Source of the DNA: Pseudomonas alloputida
Lineage (GTDB): Bacteria; Pseudomonadota; Gammaproteobacteria; Pseudomonadales; Pseudomonadaceae
Direction: 5' to 3'
DNA: 64,000 bases
Assembly: GCF_021283545.2 (NCBI RefSeq)
Contig: NZ_CP128540.1
Location: forward strand, 5,740,501-5,804,500
Positions 18,477 through 30,540 of the stretch are shown piece by piece. The position numbers were made by a program, and so were the translations under genes. Under the pieces are notes generated by a model. That model had not been told where the DNA came from and did not search any database. It saw nothing but the letters and a program-made list of their open reading frames with translations. Position 1 is the stretch's first letter. Every line of letters starts with the position of its first letter.

Positions 18477-19286
18477 ATGACCGACTTTTCCGGCCTGCCC
18501 CTGGTGATCGAAGCTGCAGACCTGCTGCCACGCCTGGATTCGCCGCAACTGATCCTGGTCGACCTGAGCAGCGCCAACCGCTATGTCAGCGGGCATATCC
18601 CCGGCGCGCGCTTTGTCGAAGGCAAGCGCACCCAGCTCGGCCAGCCCCCGGCGCCCGGCCTGCTGCCAGCCCTGGGCGAGCTCGAAAAACTGTTCAGCGA
18701 ACTCGGCCACCGCGCCGATGCCGTGTATGTGGTGTACGACGATGAAGGCGGCGGCTGGGCCGGGCGCTTCATCTGGCTGCTCGATGTCATCGGCCACAAG
18801 CACTACCACTACCTCAATGGCGGTATCCAGGCCTGGCCGGCAGACAAACTGTCCACCGAAGTGCCTGCCATTGGCAACGCCCCGGTGCACCTGCACATAG
18901 ACAGCGCACCCACTGCCACCCGCGAGTACCTGCAAAGCCGCCTGGGCGCCGATGACCTGGTCATCTGGGACGCACGCGGCCCGCAGGAATTCAGCGGCGA
19001 AAAAGTGCTGGCAGCCAAAGGCGGCCACATCCCCGGCGCGATCAACTTCGAGTGGACCGCCGGCATGGATCTCAACGACCACCTGCGCATTCGCCAGGAC
19101 ATCAAACAAGTCCTCGAGCAACTGGGCATCACCCCTGACAAGGAGGTGATCACCCACTGCCAGACCCACCGCCGCTCCGGTTTCACTTACCTGGTGGCCA
19201 AGGCCCTCGGCTACCCACGCGTCAAGGCCTACGCCGGCTCGTGGAGTGAATGGGGCAACCACCCGGACACGCCTGTAGAAGTCTAA
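18477..19286 (+). CDS. rhdA: RhdA-type rhodanese (sulfurtransferase)
   Basis: This is a two-domain sulfurtransferase of 269 residues: an inactive N-terminal rhodanese domain (1-135) and a catalytic C-terminal domain (about 145-269). The persulfide Cys228 sits in the loop CQTHRR, close to the CQTHHR loop known for Azotobacter vinelandii RhdA. It differs from CRKGVT of thiosulfate and CG(S/T)GVT of mercaptopyruvate sulfurtransferases. The start at 18477 (MTDFSGLPLVIEAADLLP) has GGAG upstream; the frame is open much further up but that part lies over the HDOD gene. It ends nine bases before psd, so the two are likely co-transcribed. Confidence 0.9.
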   Translation: MTDFSGLPLVIEAADLLPRLDSPQLILVDLSSANRYVSGHIPGARFVEGKRTQLGQPPAPGLLPALGELEKLFSELGHRADAVYVVYDDEGGGWAGRFIWLLDVIGHKHYHYLNGGIQAWPADKLSTEVPAIGNAPVHLHIDSAPTATREYLQSRLGADDLVIWDARGPQEFSGEKVLAAKGGHIPGAINFEWTAGMDLNDHLRIRQDIKQVLEQLGITPDKEVITHCQTHRRSGFTYLVAKALGYPRVKAYAGSWSEWGNHPDTPVEV

Positions 19287-19295
19287 GGAACCTGC

Positions 19296-20159
19296 ATGAA
19301 ATCCCGTCTGTTCATCATCAGCCAGTACCTGCTGCCGCACCACCTGCTGTCGCGGCTGGCCGGCTGCATCGCCGAGTGCCGCGTGCGCTGGTTCAAGAAC
19401 GCCTTCACCGCATGGTTCGCCAAGCGCTACCAGGTCAACATGAGCGAGGCTCTGGTCGAAGACCTGAGTGCTTACGAGCACTTCAATGCGTTCTTCACCC
19501 GCGCCCTGAAACCTGGTGCCCGTCCGCTGGACGAAACCCCGGGCGCCATCCTGTGCCCGGCCGACGGTGCGGTCAGCCAGCTCGGTCCGATCGAGCACGG
19601 CCGTATCTTCCAGGCCAAAGGCCACGGTTTCAGCGCGCAAGAGCTGCTGGGCGGTGATCCGGCCATGGCCGCGCCGTTCATGGGCGGCGAGTTTGCCACC
19701 ATCTACCTGTCGCCCAAGGACTACCACCGCGTGCACATGCCGCTGGCCGGCACCCTGCGCGAAATGGTCTATGTGCCGGGCCGCCTGTTCTCGGTCAACC
19801 AGACCACCGCAGAGAATGTTCCCGAGCTGTTCGCTCGCAACGAGCGCGTGGTCTGCCTGTTCGATACAGAGCGTGGGCCAATGGCTGTGGTACTGGTCGG
19901 CGCGATGATCGTCGCCTCGATCGAAACGGTATGGGCCGGGCTGGTCACGCCGCCCAAACGTGAGCTGAAGACCTTCCGTTACGACGAAGCCAGCCGCACG
20001 CCGATCCACCTGGAGAAAGGTGCCGAACTAGGCCGCTTCAAGCTGGGTTCGACCGCCATCGTGCTGTTCGGGCCAGAGCAGGTGAAATGGGCTGAGAGCC
20101 TGGGTGCAGGCTCTGCAGTTCGCATGGGGCAGCAGCTGGCGGCGCCTGCGCAGGCTTGA
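19296..20159 (+). CDS. psd: Phosphatidylserine decarboxylase
   Basis: Psd makes phosphatidylethanolamine from phosphatidylserine in the inner membrane. It is made as a proenzyme that self-cleaves to form a pyruvoyl cofactor. The 287-residue product carries the autoprocessing triad: Asp90 (CPADGAV), His147 (YHRVHMP) and Ser252 in the LGST cleavage motif. Sizes of the resulting beta (~28 kDa) and small alpha chains are as expected. It follows rhdA by nine bases and is closed by the palindromic terminator at 20173-20200. Confidence 0.97.
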   Translation: MKSRLFIISQYLLPHHLLSRLAGCIAECRVRWFKNAFTAWFAKRYQVNMSEALVEDLSAYEHFNAFFTRALKPGARPLDETPGAILCPADGAVSQLGPIEHGRIFQAKGHGFSAQELLGGDPAMAAPFMGGEFATIYLSPKDYHRVHMPLAGTLREMVYVPGRLFSVNQTTAENVPELFARNERVVCLFDTERGPMAVVLVGAMIVASIETVWAGLVTPPKRELKTFRYDEASRTPIHLEKGAELGRFKLGSTAIVLFGPEQVKWAESLGAGSAVRMGQQLAAPAQA

Positions 20160-20172
20160 TTCGAGCCATATG

Positions 20173-20200
20173 AAAAGGCCCTGCATATGCAGGGCCTTTT
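20173..20200. terminator. Bidirectional terminator between psd and serB
   Basis: AAAAGGCCCTGCATATGCAG followed by GGCCTTTT is one perfect 28-base palindrome with T runs on both strands. It lies between the convergent psd and serB stops and should serve both. Confidence 0.92.
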
Positions 20201-20234
20201 TCGTTGGGCCGCCTTGCGGCCCCGGATTCACGGA

Positions 20235-21449
20235 TCAGCCGCGGGCGTCGCGATCACGCAGGCCCAGCAGGTACAGCACCCCGTCCAGCCCCAAGGTGGA
20301 AATCGCCTGCTTGGCCGACTGGCGCACCAGCGGCTTGGCACGAAACGCCACGCCCAACCCAGCCAGCGACAGCATCGGCAGGTCATTGGCGCCATCGCCC
20401 ACGGCGATGGTCTGCTCCAGTTGCAAGCCTTCGTCGCTGGCCAGCTTCTTCAACAAATCGGCCTTGCGCTGGGCATCGACAATCGGCTCAACAGCCACGC
20501 CCGTCACCTTGCCATCGACCACTTCAAGTTCGTTGGCGAACACATAGTCGATACCCAGGCGCGCCTGCACCTGACGAGCGAAATAGGTAAAGCCACCGGA
20601 CAGAATCGCGGTCTTGTATCCCAGGCGCTTGAGCTCGGCAAACAGGTTCTCGGCACCCTCGGTCAGGCGCAGCGATGCCCCGATCTCGTCCAGCACCCCC
20701 ACATCCAGGCCCTTGAGCAGTGCCATGCGCTCTTTGAAGCTGGCGCGGAAGTCCAGTTCACCGCGCATGGCGCGCTCGGTGATCGCCGCCACCTGCTCCC
20801 CCACACCCGCCGCCTTGGCCAGTTCGTCGATGACTTCGGCCTCGATCAGCGTGGAGTCCATGTCGAACACCGCCAGGCGGCGGTTGCGGCGGAACAGATC
20901 GTCCTTCTGGAAGGCGATGTCGACGCTCAGCTCTTCAGCCAGGGCAAAGAAGTCGGCACGCAGGGCCTGGGCATCGCTCGGCACGCCACGCACGGAGATC
21001 TCGACGGCTGCCTTGCCCTTGTCGATTTCGGCATCCAGTGCCACCCGGGCCGACAGGCGCTCGATACGCTCGATGGTCAGGCCGTACTGGCTGATCACCG
21101 CACTCACCCGCTGCAGCTGCTCGGGTGTGATCTTGCGGCTGAGCAGGGTAACGATGTGTCGCGCTTCGCCATGCCCATCGGCCCAATGCTGGTAGTCCGC
21201 CTCGGAAATCGGCGTGTAACGGGCCTGCAGGTTCAGTTCGTGGGCTTTGGCCTGCACGCTTTGCAACAGCGCGGTAGCCACTTCGTTGTCCGGGATGTCG
21301 ACCAGGATGCCAAACGACAAGGTGCCGTGCATGACCGCCAGGCCGATGTCGAGGATACTCACACCGCCCTGCAGCAGGACGCCGGTGATAGCCGCAGTGA
21401 GACCGGGACGGTCCTCACCGGTGATGTTGATCAGGACGATTTCGCGCAC
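20235..21449 (-). CDS. serB: Phosphoserine phosphatase SerB
   Basis: SerB dephosphorylates L-phosphoserine, the last step of serine synthesis. The 404-residue product has two N-terminal ACT-like domains (about 1-75 and 90-175). A HAD phosphatase domain follows with the nucleophile and acid in DMDSTLIEAE (D196, D198), plus ILSGGFTYFA and VGDGANDLPML. The start I prefer is the GTG at 21449 (VREIVLINITGEDRPG), because GGAG lies seven bases upstream and the ACT domain begins there; an ATG at 21482 would add eleven unlikely residues. It is divergent from the membrane protein gene at 21584. Confidence 0.95.
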   Translation of the reverse strand: MREIVLINITGEDRPGLTAAITGVLLQGGVSILDIGLAVMHGTLSFGILVDIPDNEVATALLQSVQAKAHELNLQARYTPISEADYQHWADGHGEARHIVTLLSRKITPEQLQRVSAVISQYGLTIERIERLSARVALDAEIDKGKAAVEISVRGVPSDAQALRADFFALAEELSVDIAFQKDDLFRRNRRLAVFDMDSTLIEAEVIDELAKAAGVGEQVAAITERAMRGELDFRASFKERMALLKGLDVGVLDEIGASLRLTEGAENLFAELKRLGYKTAILSGGFTYFARQVQARLGIDYVFANELEVVDGKVTGVAVEPIVDAQRKADLLKKLASDEGLQLEQTIAVGDGANDLPMLSLAGLGVAFRAKPLVRQSAKQAISTLGLDGVLYLLGLRDRDARG

Positions 21450-21521
21450 AACCTGGCTCCGACTTCGATGAAAAATGCGCATTCTACCGATTTTCCATGA
21501 CCATCGGGCGCCAACGATACT

Positions 21522-21549
21522 TTGCCGACAAAACCCGGCTCGCTATACT
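21522..21549 (+). promoter_or_regulatory. Sigma-70 type promoter for the 21584 gene
   Basis: TTGCCG (21522-21527), 16 bases, TATACT (21544-21549). It is about 35 bases upstream of the GTG start of the membrane protein gene. Confidence 0.55.
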
Positions 21550-21583
21550 CCCCCCACTTTCATGCCATTAAGAGCCGAGCTCT

Positions 21584-23041
21584 GTGAACCGGCCCACGCC
21601 AGTCAAACCAGACAATTTCTTCCTGATGATCTATCGCGCCCTGAGTCAACGTCGTGTGCCGCTGGCACTGCGCATCGCCTGCACCAACATTTTCCTGGTG
21701 GCGCTGGCGCTGGTGATCTACGCCTGCGTGATGGGCCTGCAGTTCAAGCAGGCCATGCATGAGCAGGCCGATGCCTTGGGCCAGAGCCTGACCACCCAGA
21801 CTGCAACATCGGCCACCGAGCTGCTGGTGTCCAACGACATCCTCAGTCTCAACGTGCTACTGGGCAACCTGGTTAAAAACCCGCTGGTGGCCCATGCGGC
21901 AATCTACAGCGTGGATAACCGTATCCTCGCCGAAGCCGGCCAGCGCCCGCGCAATAGCCTGCTGGGCGAGGCCGAAGGCCTGTACCAGACCAAAATCACG
22001 TTCCAGGACGTGACGGCCGGGCAGCTGCGCATAAGCCTGGACATGAGCCAGTTCCAGCAGCCGATGCTGATCAGCCTGCAGAGCATGGGCATTCTGGCCG
22101 CCATCCTGCTTACCCTGGCCTTGGCCCTCAGCTTGCGTCAGGGTCGCTTCATCACCCTGCCACTGCTGCAACTGCGGGTATGGCTGCGCGACCCGCAGCC
22201 CTATACCCCGGCCACCGACCGCCAGGACGAGATTGGCGACATCGCCCGCCAGCTGCATGCACGCCTGGCCCCGCCTCCGCCCCCGGAGCCGGAGCCCGAG
22301 GAAGACGACGACGAGCAGTTCGACGACCTGCACGCAGCGGCCCCGGCACCCAAGGCCGCACCGCGCGCCAAGGTTGCCCTGGAAGACGAGGATGACGACG
22401 AAGCCTTCGCCGGCCTGCTGGACGACGACACTGCCCCCAAAGCCGCCGCAGAGGTCGAGTCCGACGAGCCGCAGTACAGCGCTGTGCTTGCCGTGCAGCT
22501 GGGCTCGCAGGAGCAACTGCGTCGCCTGCCACGCACACGCCTGGCCGAGCTGACCGAGCGCTACCGTGATTGCCTGGAGCACGCGGCCTCGCTCTACGAC
22601 GGCGAAACGCACACGCTGAACGACGGCAGCACCCTGGTGCTGTTCCACAGCCGCGAGTGTGGCGAGGACTACCTGACCAACGCCATTTGCTGTGGCGAAC
22701 TGTTGCGCGCCCTGGGCCACGCCCTGCAGATCGAGGTAGCTGACAGCGGCATTACCCTGCAACTGCAGCTAGGCCTGGTCTTGGGCAACGACCTGCATGG
22801 GCTGGAACTGGTTGACCTGTTGATGGCCGAGAAGGTCCAGGATGCCCTGGCACTGTCGCAGCACAGCCGTAACCTGTTGCTGGTAGAGCGGCAGATCAAC
22901 GATGACGCCCTCATTCGCCAGCGTGCGCGTATTCGCCCGATCGCCAGCCCCGAAGGCGCCTGCTGTGTGGAGCGACTTATGGAGCCCTACCCGTCAATGC
23001 TGGAACGGCAACTGGCGCGCATGCATGAGCACCGCGCCTGA
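21584..23041 (+). CDS. Two-TM membrane protein with HAMP-like linker and cyclase-like C-terminus
   Basis: I do not recognise a named gene; it is conserved next to parC in pseudomonads. The 485-residue product has TM1 at about 27-52, a ~110-residue extracytoplasmic region and TM2 at about 165-190. A HAMP-like segment (QDEIGDIARQLHARL) follows, then an acidic low-complexity linker (PPPPPEPEPEEDDDEQFDD). The C-terminal ~190 residues have the outline of a class III nucleotidyl cyclase (YSAVLAVQL, LNDGSTLVLFHS, LQLQLGLVLG), but I cannot find the metal-binding Asp pair, so it is probably a non-catalytic derivative. It may be a membrane sensor. The start is a GTG at 21584; an ATG at 21626 is an alternative. 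Confidence 0.75.
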   Translation: MNRPTPVKPDNFFLMIYRALSQRRVPLALRIACTNIFLVALALVIYACVMGLQFKQAMHEQADALGQSLTTQTATSATELLVSNDILSLNVLLGNLVKNPLVAHAAIYSVDNRILAEAGQRPRNSLLGEAEGLYQTKITFQDVTAGQLRISLDMSQFQQPMLISLQSMGILAAILLTLALALSLRQGRFITLPLLQLRVWLRDPQPYTPATDRQDEIGDIARQLHARLAPPPPPEPEPEEDDDEQFDDLHAAAPAPKAAPRAKVALEDEDDDEAFAGLLDDDTAPKAAAEVESDEPQYSAVLAVQLGSQEQLRRLPRTRLAELTERYRDCLEHAASLYDGETHTLNDGSTLVLFHSRECGEDYLTNAICCGELLRALGHALQIEVADSGITLQLQLGLVLGNDLHGLELVDLLMAEKVQDALALSQHSRNLLLVERQINDDALIRQRARIRPIASPEGACCVERLMEPYPSMLERQLARMHEHRA

Positions 23042-23163
23042 CAGGTAGACGCGACATCTACAGCGCATGTCTTGAGCCAGGCTGGTTTCCTTGCGATCAC
23101 CTGCCTGGCGCAAGATCCAGCCAATAGCGCAAACCCGCTCCTACGAAGACCGGCAGATACAAA

Positions 23164-23188
23164 AAAGCCCGCAGCGAATGCGGGCTTT
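23164..23188. terminator. Bidirectional terminator
   Basis: AAAGCCCGC-AGCGAAT-GCGGGCTTT forms a nine-pair stem, preceded by AAAAAA on the plus strand (U tract for the minus strand) and followed by TTTGT on the plus strand. It separates the convergent 21584 gene and the PqiC-like gene. A half REP unit (AAACCCGCTCCTACGAAG) sits just before it at 23131-23148. Confidence 0.8.
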
Positions 23189-23207
23189 GTCGTATCTGGC
23201 CGTTTGA

Positions 23208-23918
23208 TCAGAACCGATAAACTTCCATATCGGTGCGAATCGGCGAGGCCATCGGGATTTTGGGTTTCTCCGGCCCCTTCTTCACCTGAGTCGGTGCAGC
23301 GGGCTTTTTCGGTGCCTCTTCGGCAATCGCCGGCTGGTTGGCCAGCGGCTTCACCGCCGTGCTCAGCTGTTCGGCCAGCTTCTGCAACAGTTGGCCCTGA
23401 GCCTGCACCTGCGACGACTCACTGCCCTCGTGCTGCTGCTCGAGGTGGATGATACGGTTGTCACGCACATGGCCACGGCGGTCAAGCAGACGCCACTGGG
23501 CATCCAGGATGGCCGGCTGGTTCTTGCCAGAATCCAGGCGTGTGATCGACAACAGCACTTGCACGTCCGGGCTGAAGCCTGCGGTCGCCGGGGCCAGTAC
23601 TACGCGTTGGCTGTCCAGACGCCAGGCCAGTTGACGCACCAGCAGCTGGTCGATATCCGATGAAAGGCTGCCAGCCCAACGACCGTCGGTCGCCGCGCTC
23701 AGGCTGCCATCAGGTTGACGCTGCAGGAATGTCTCACGCTGAAGGTAATCGGCCACCGATACAGGGCCGAGTACCACGGCCATGCCCGCACTCTGCGACG
23801 GCTGGCCAGGATCACCACTGTCGAGCTGATACAGGGCAACCGGCTGATGCATGGTGCACCCGCCAAGGCCCAGCAGGCCAGTCATCAACAGCGCAAATGG
23901 AAGGCGCAGAAATTTCAT
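23208..23918 (-). CDS. PqiC-like (ABC-type transport auxiliary) lipoprotein
   Basis: The 236-residue product starts MKFLRLPFALLMTGLLGLGGC, a lipoprotein signal with lipobox LGGC. The body (PVALYQLDSG, MAVVLGPVSVADYLQRETFL, SDIDQLLVRQLAWRLDSQRV) fits the PqiC/DUF330 family of outer-membrane lipoproteins that partner MCE-protein lipid transport systems. The C-terminal ~45 residues are Lys/Pro-rich. Normally it follows pqiA-pqiB; no MCE partner is encoded here, so the partner must be elsewhere. Two consecutive ATGs (23921, 23918) are possible starts. Confidence 0.8.
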   Translation of the reverse strand: MKFLRLPFALLMTGLLGLGGCTMHQPVALYQLDSGDPGQPSQSAGMAVVLGPVSVADYLQRETFLQRQPDGSLSAATDGRWAGSLSSDIDQLLVRQLAWRLDSQRVVLAPATAGFSPDVQVLLSITRLDSGKNQPAILDAQWRLLDRRGHVRDNRIIHLEQQHEGSESSQVQAQGQLLQKLAEQLSTAVKPLANQPAIAEEAPKKPAAPTQVKKGPEKPKIPMASPIRTDMEVYRF

Positions 23919-24090
23919 CATCCCATCCAGGCGGCTGCCACAAGGCACACCGCAGTGATACATGTAGATTCAAACGGGCACACGGCCACGCCGGCACCGC
24001 AAGGGGCATATCATCCGCGAAATAACCGTCCGACTCCAGCATTTCTGCCCGAAACGGCGTTGAAATTGCCGTTCCAGACATTACAACCGG

Positions 24091-26877
<2,787 letters not shown>

Positions 26878-26881
<4 letters not shown>

Positions 26882-27864
26882 GGTTTGGCGCTCCAGCCGC
26901 CTTCCGGTGCGTCGAAGCGCCAGACGACCGGCCGGGTTTCACCGTCGGCACGGGCGCCGTTGTTGTTGTCCAGGCCAATCCAGGCGCCCTTGGCATCGAT
27001 CACCAGTGCTTCGGCCAGGCCAAACGGCTGCGCGTAGCGCCGTGACTCGACCAGCGCATCAGCAGCGAACGACCAGCAACGCTCGACCTTGCCACTGTCG
27101 ATATCACGTCGGCACACCCGGTAGGCGTTACGTTCGAGGGTAAACAGCTTGCCTTCGAACCAGGCCAGGTCAGCGAAGTCGCGCGACAGGGCCCTGGCAT
27201 TGGGCATCTGCGCGGGTTGCATTTCGACCCCCGCCTCGCTCAGCAGCACGCAACCACGCCCGCAGGTCCAGACCGACTGCTGGCGCTCGATGGCCACCAG
27301 GCCACGGCGCTCACGCTCGGCAGCCAGCCACAGGCGGTCACCCGCCGGGTTGATCGCCAAACCTTCGAACAGGGCATTGAAGTTCAGCAGCATGCCGCTT
27401 GCCCGGGCCTGGCGCACCATGGCCGAGTCGATCCGCAACCAGTCCGGCTCGCCTTCCAGCGGCAATTGCAGCACCGCGGCATGCGCCTCGCTGACCAGAT
27501 AGAGGTTACCCGCCTGATCACAGGTGATACCTTCGAAATCCAGCTCGCCACCGCGAATGTACGATGCCGCCCAGTTGCGCGACTTCAACCCCCATGGCAG
27601 GCCGCTTTCCGGGACAGCCGGCGGGGTGAAGGTAAGCGGCTGCGCGCGCCAGGTGGGGTTCTGCTGATCGAAGCGGTAGATACGGTCGTCGTCACGATCG
27701 GACACGCCCCACAACCCGCCCCGGCATTCCACCAGCCCCGACAGGTTGCCACCGCGCATACCGTCGATCGGGTGCTCGGCTGTCATCTTCAGCTCTGGCC
27801 AGTTGCCCGCCAGGCAAGGCAGGGCAACCAGCGCCAGGCAAACGGCAAGTACTTGCCGAATCAA
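26878..27864 (-). CDS. Exported esterase-like activity of phytase family protein
   Basis: The ~328-residue product looks like a secreted beta-propeller with repeated Gly-Asp blades: GELDFEGITCDQAGNLYLVS, NALFEGLAINPAGDRLWLAA, GLAEALVIDAKGAWIGLDNN. This matches the esterase-like activity of phytase family. I prefer a TTG start at 27864 that overlaps the parE stop, because GAGG lies seven bases upstream and the product then begins with a signal peptide (IRQVLAVCLALVALPCLA, cleavage before GNWPEL). An ATG at 27903 would precede the signal with an odd hydrophilic stretch. Substrate unknown. It is embedded between parE and parC. Confidence 0.75.
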
Positions 27865-29765
27865 ACCATGACCTCGGCCAGGTTGCCTTTGGTTTCCAGC
27901 CAACTCTTGCGGTCACCGGCGCGCTTCTTGGCCAGCAGCTTGTCCATCAGCTCGCAGGTGGCCTCTACGTCGTCCAGGGTCAGCTGCACCAGGCGCCGGG
28001 TGTTCGGGTCCATGGTGGTTTCGCGCAACTGCGGCGGGTTCATCTCGCCCAGGCCCTTGAAGCGTGTTACCTGCGGCTTGCCGCGCTTCTTCTCGGCCAC
28101 CAGGCGGTCGAGGATGCCGTCACGCTCGGCTTCGTCGAGGGCGTAGTAGATTTCCTTGCCCAGGTCGATGCGGTACAGGGGCGGCATGGCCACGTAAACA
28201 TGCCCAGCCTCGACCAGTGTCCGGAAGTGTTGAACGAACAGCGCACACAGCAATGTGGCGATGTGCAGACCATCGGAGTCAGCGTCGGCGAGGATGCAGA
28301 TCTTGCCATAGCGCAGCTGCGCAAGGTCGGTTGCACCCGGATCGACGCCAATGGCCACGGCAATGTTGTGCACTTCCTGGCTGGCCAGGACTTCGCCCCC
28401 GTCCACTTCCCAGGTGTTGAGGATCTTGCCGCGCAGCGGCAGGATGGCCTGGAATTCCTTGTCCCGCGCCTGCTTGGCCGAACCACCGGCCGAGTCACCC
28501 TCGACGAGGAACAACTCGGCACGCATCGGGTCCTGGCCTGCACAATCGGCCAGCTTGCCGGGCAATGCCGGGCCCTGGGTGATGCGCTTGCGCTCGACCT
28601 TCTTGCTGGCCTTGAGGCGGCGACCGGCGTTGCTGATGGCGAGTTCTGCCAGTTGCATGCCCAGCTCGGGGTGGGCGTTGAGCCACAGGCTGAAAGCATC
28701 CTTGACCACACCGGAGACGAACGCGGCCGCCTCGCGTGATGACAGGCGCTCTTTGGTCTGCCCGGAGAACTGCGGGTCCTGCATCTTCATCGACAGTACG
28801 AAGGTGATGCGCTCCCAAACGTCTTCCGGCGCCAGCTTTACCCCGCGTGGCAGCAAGTTGCGGAACTCGCAAAACTCACGCATGGCATCCAGCAGGCCCT
28901 GGCGCAGGCCGTTGACGTGGGTGCCGCCCTGGGCGGTGGGGATCAGGTTGACGTAGCTTTCCTGAATGCTGTCGCCGCCTTCGGGCAGCCACAGCAAAGC
29001 CCAGTCAACCGCTTCCTTGTTACCCGCCAGGCTGCCACAGAACGGCTCGTCGGGCAGGCGCTGGAATTCGTTGACCGAGTCGACCAGGTAGGAGCGCAGA
29101 CCATCCTCATAGTGCCATTCCACCTTTTCGCCGCTGGCCTTGTCCTCGAAACTGACCAGCAGCCCCGGGCACAGTACCGCCTTGGCCTTGAGCACGTGCT
29201 TGAGGCGGCTGATGGAGAACTTGGGCGAATCGAAGTACTTCGGGTCAGGGCTGAAGTACACGCTGGTGCCGGTGTTGCGCTTGCCGACCGAGCCGACCAC
29301 TTCCAGCTCGCTGGCCTTGAAGCCATCGGCAAAGGTCATCTGGTATTCATTGCCGTCACGTTTGACGCGCACGCGCACCTGGGTCGACAAGGCATTGACC
29401 ACCGAGATGCCCACCCCGTGCAAGCCGCCGGAAAACTGATAGTTCTTGTTGGAGAACTTACCGCCGGCGTGCAGCTTGGTAAGGATCAGCTCGACCCCGG
29501 ACACGCCCTCTTCCGGATGGATGTCCACCGGCATGCCGCGGCCGTCGTCGCTGACTTCCAGCGAATGGTCGGCATGCAGGATGACCTGCACCGAACGCGC
29601 GTGGCCGGCCAGTGCTTCGTCGACACTGTTGTCGATGACTTCCTGGGCCAGGTGGTTGGGGCGGCTGGTATCGGTGTACATGCCCGGCCGCTTGCGGACC
29701 GGATCAAGGCCCGAGAGGACTTCGATGGCGTCTGCGTTATAGGCGCTAGCGCTGGGATTGGCCAT
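27861..29765 (-). CDS. parE: DNA topoisomerase IV subunit B (ParE)
   Basis: ParE is the ATPase subunit of topoisomerase IV. The 634-residue product has the GHKL ATPase domain (VIDNSVDEALAGHA, VSDDGRGMPVDIHPEEG, GGLHGVGISVVNAL), the transducer domain and the TOPRIM domain with ELFLVEGDSAGGSAKQARD and LADADSDGLHI. The resistance-determining part (LPLRGKILNTWEV) is unremarkable by eye compared with E. coli. It starts the parE-phytase-like-retropepsin-parC run. Upstream the yqiA stop is 35 bases away on the same strand. Confidence 0.97.
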   Translation of the reverse strand: MANPSASAYNADAIEVLSGLDPVRKRPGMYTDTSRPNHLAQEVIDNSVDEALAGHARSVQVILHADHSLEVSDDGRGMPVDIHPEEGVSGVELILTKLHAGGKFSNKNYQFSGGLHGVGISVVNALSTQVRVRVKRDGNEYQMTFADGFKASELEVVGSVGKRNTGTSVYFSPDPKYFDSPKFSISRLKHVLKAKAVLCPGLLVSFEDKASGEKVEWHYEDGLRSYLVDSVNEFQRLPDEPFCGSLAGNKEAVDWALLWLPEGGDSIQESYVNLIPTAQGGTHVNGLRQGLLDAMREFCEFRNLLPRGVKLAPEDVWERITFVLSMKMQDPQFSGQTKERLSSREAAAFVSGVVKDAFSLWLNAHPELGMQLAELAISNAGRRLKASKKVERKRITQGPALPGKLADCAGQDPMRAELFLVEGDSAGGSAKQARDKEFQAILPLRGKILNTWEVDGGEVLASQEVHNIAVAIGVDPGATDLAQLRYGKICILADADSDGLHIATLLCALFVQHFRTLVEAGHVYVAMPPLYRIDLGKEIYYALDEAERDGILDRLVAEKKRGKPQVTRFKGLGEMNPPQLRETTMDPNTRRLVQLTLDDVEATCELMDKLLAKKRAGDRKSWLETKGNLAEVMV

Positions 29766-29800
29766 AGGGTCTCGTCGTCAGTCTGGTGAATGCAAAAAAG

Positions 29801-30409
29801 TCAAAATACAGAAAAATCGAGCGCCGCATACTGCCCACGGGCAATGCCGGCGAACGCCAGCAGTGCCGGCAGGCGCTCGGCGAAGCCCTGGAAGCTGTGG
29901 TCGCCACCGGCCTGGATACGCAGGGCACAAGCACGGTAATAGCGCTCGGCGTGTCGATAGTCCAGGGTTTCATCGGCGGTCTGCAGCCACACTTGATAGC
30001 GGTCGGCATCGGCCGGGGCCGCGACTTCCAGCTCGGCCAGGGCCTGCACGTGATCGTGGGTCAGCTCCCAGGTTTCACCGCTGTAATGATTGCGCTGGGT
30101 GCCCAGGTAACCGTCGAAATGCTTGTGCGGGGTTACCGCCGGGTTGACCAGCAGGGCCTTGAGGCCATGGCGCTCGGCCAGATGGGTGGCATAGTAGCCG
30201 CCGAGCGAACTGCCCACCAGCAGTGGCGCACCCAGTTCGGCGATGGCCGCTTCGAGCTGGACCATGGCTTGCCGTGGATGGTGGTGCAGGGCCGGCACTC
30301 GCAACTGGTCGGCCAGGCCGAGCTGCTGCATGACTGCCTCCAGCTGACGCGCCTTGGTCGAAAGCGGCGAGCTGTTGAAGCCATGGATATAGAGGATGGA
30401 ACCCGACAT
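29801..30409 (-). CDS. yqiA: YqiA-type alpha/beta-hydrolase (esterase)
   Basis: The 203-residue product (start MSGSILYIHGFNSSPLSTKA) is a small alpha/beta-hydrolase. The nucleophile elbow is GSSLGGYYA, the oxyanion region IHGFNSSP, and the late Asp and His are in DETLDY and GGDHSFQGF. E. coli YqiA has esterase activity on short acyl esters; its natural substrate is unclear. The gene sits in the conserved nudF-DUF1249-cpdA-yqiA-parE cluster. The start at 30409 was chosen for GGGGGC upstream; earlier in-frame codons overlap the intergenic space after cpdA. Confidence 0.9.
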   Translation of the reverse strand: MSGSILYIHGFNSSPLSTKARQLEAVMQQLGLADQLRVPALHHHPRQAMVQLEAAIAELGAPLLVGSSLGGYYATHLAERHGLKALLVNPAVTPHKHFDGYLGTQRNHYSGETWELTHDHVQALAELEVAAPADADRYQVWLQTADETLDYRHAERYYRACALRIQAGGDHSFQGFAERLPALLAFAGIARGQYAALDFSVF

Positions 30410-30540
30410 GCTGCCCCCGGAATCTGTGGCTTCGCGCCTGGTAATGCGGGCGCAGGGACGCGCAGTGTAGCGCGTTCGCCGGGTTTTGACGCAGTGCCAC
30501 GGATTTCGCAATACATTTCCGGCAGGCTGACGTGGCCTGC

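Noticed and set aside
18441..20009. A 522-codon minus-strand frame opposite rhdA and psd
   Set aside because: Antisense to two genes with complete catalytic motifs; no ribosome-binding site or recognisable domain.
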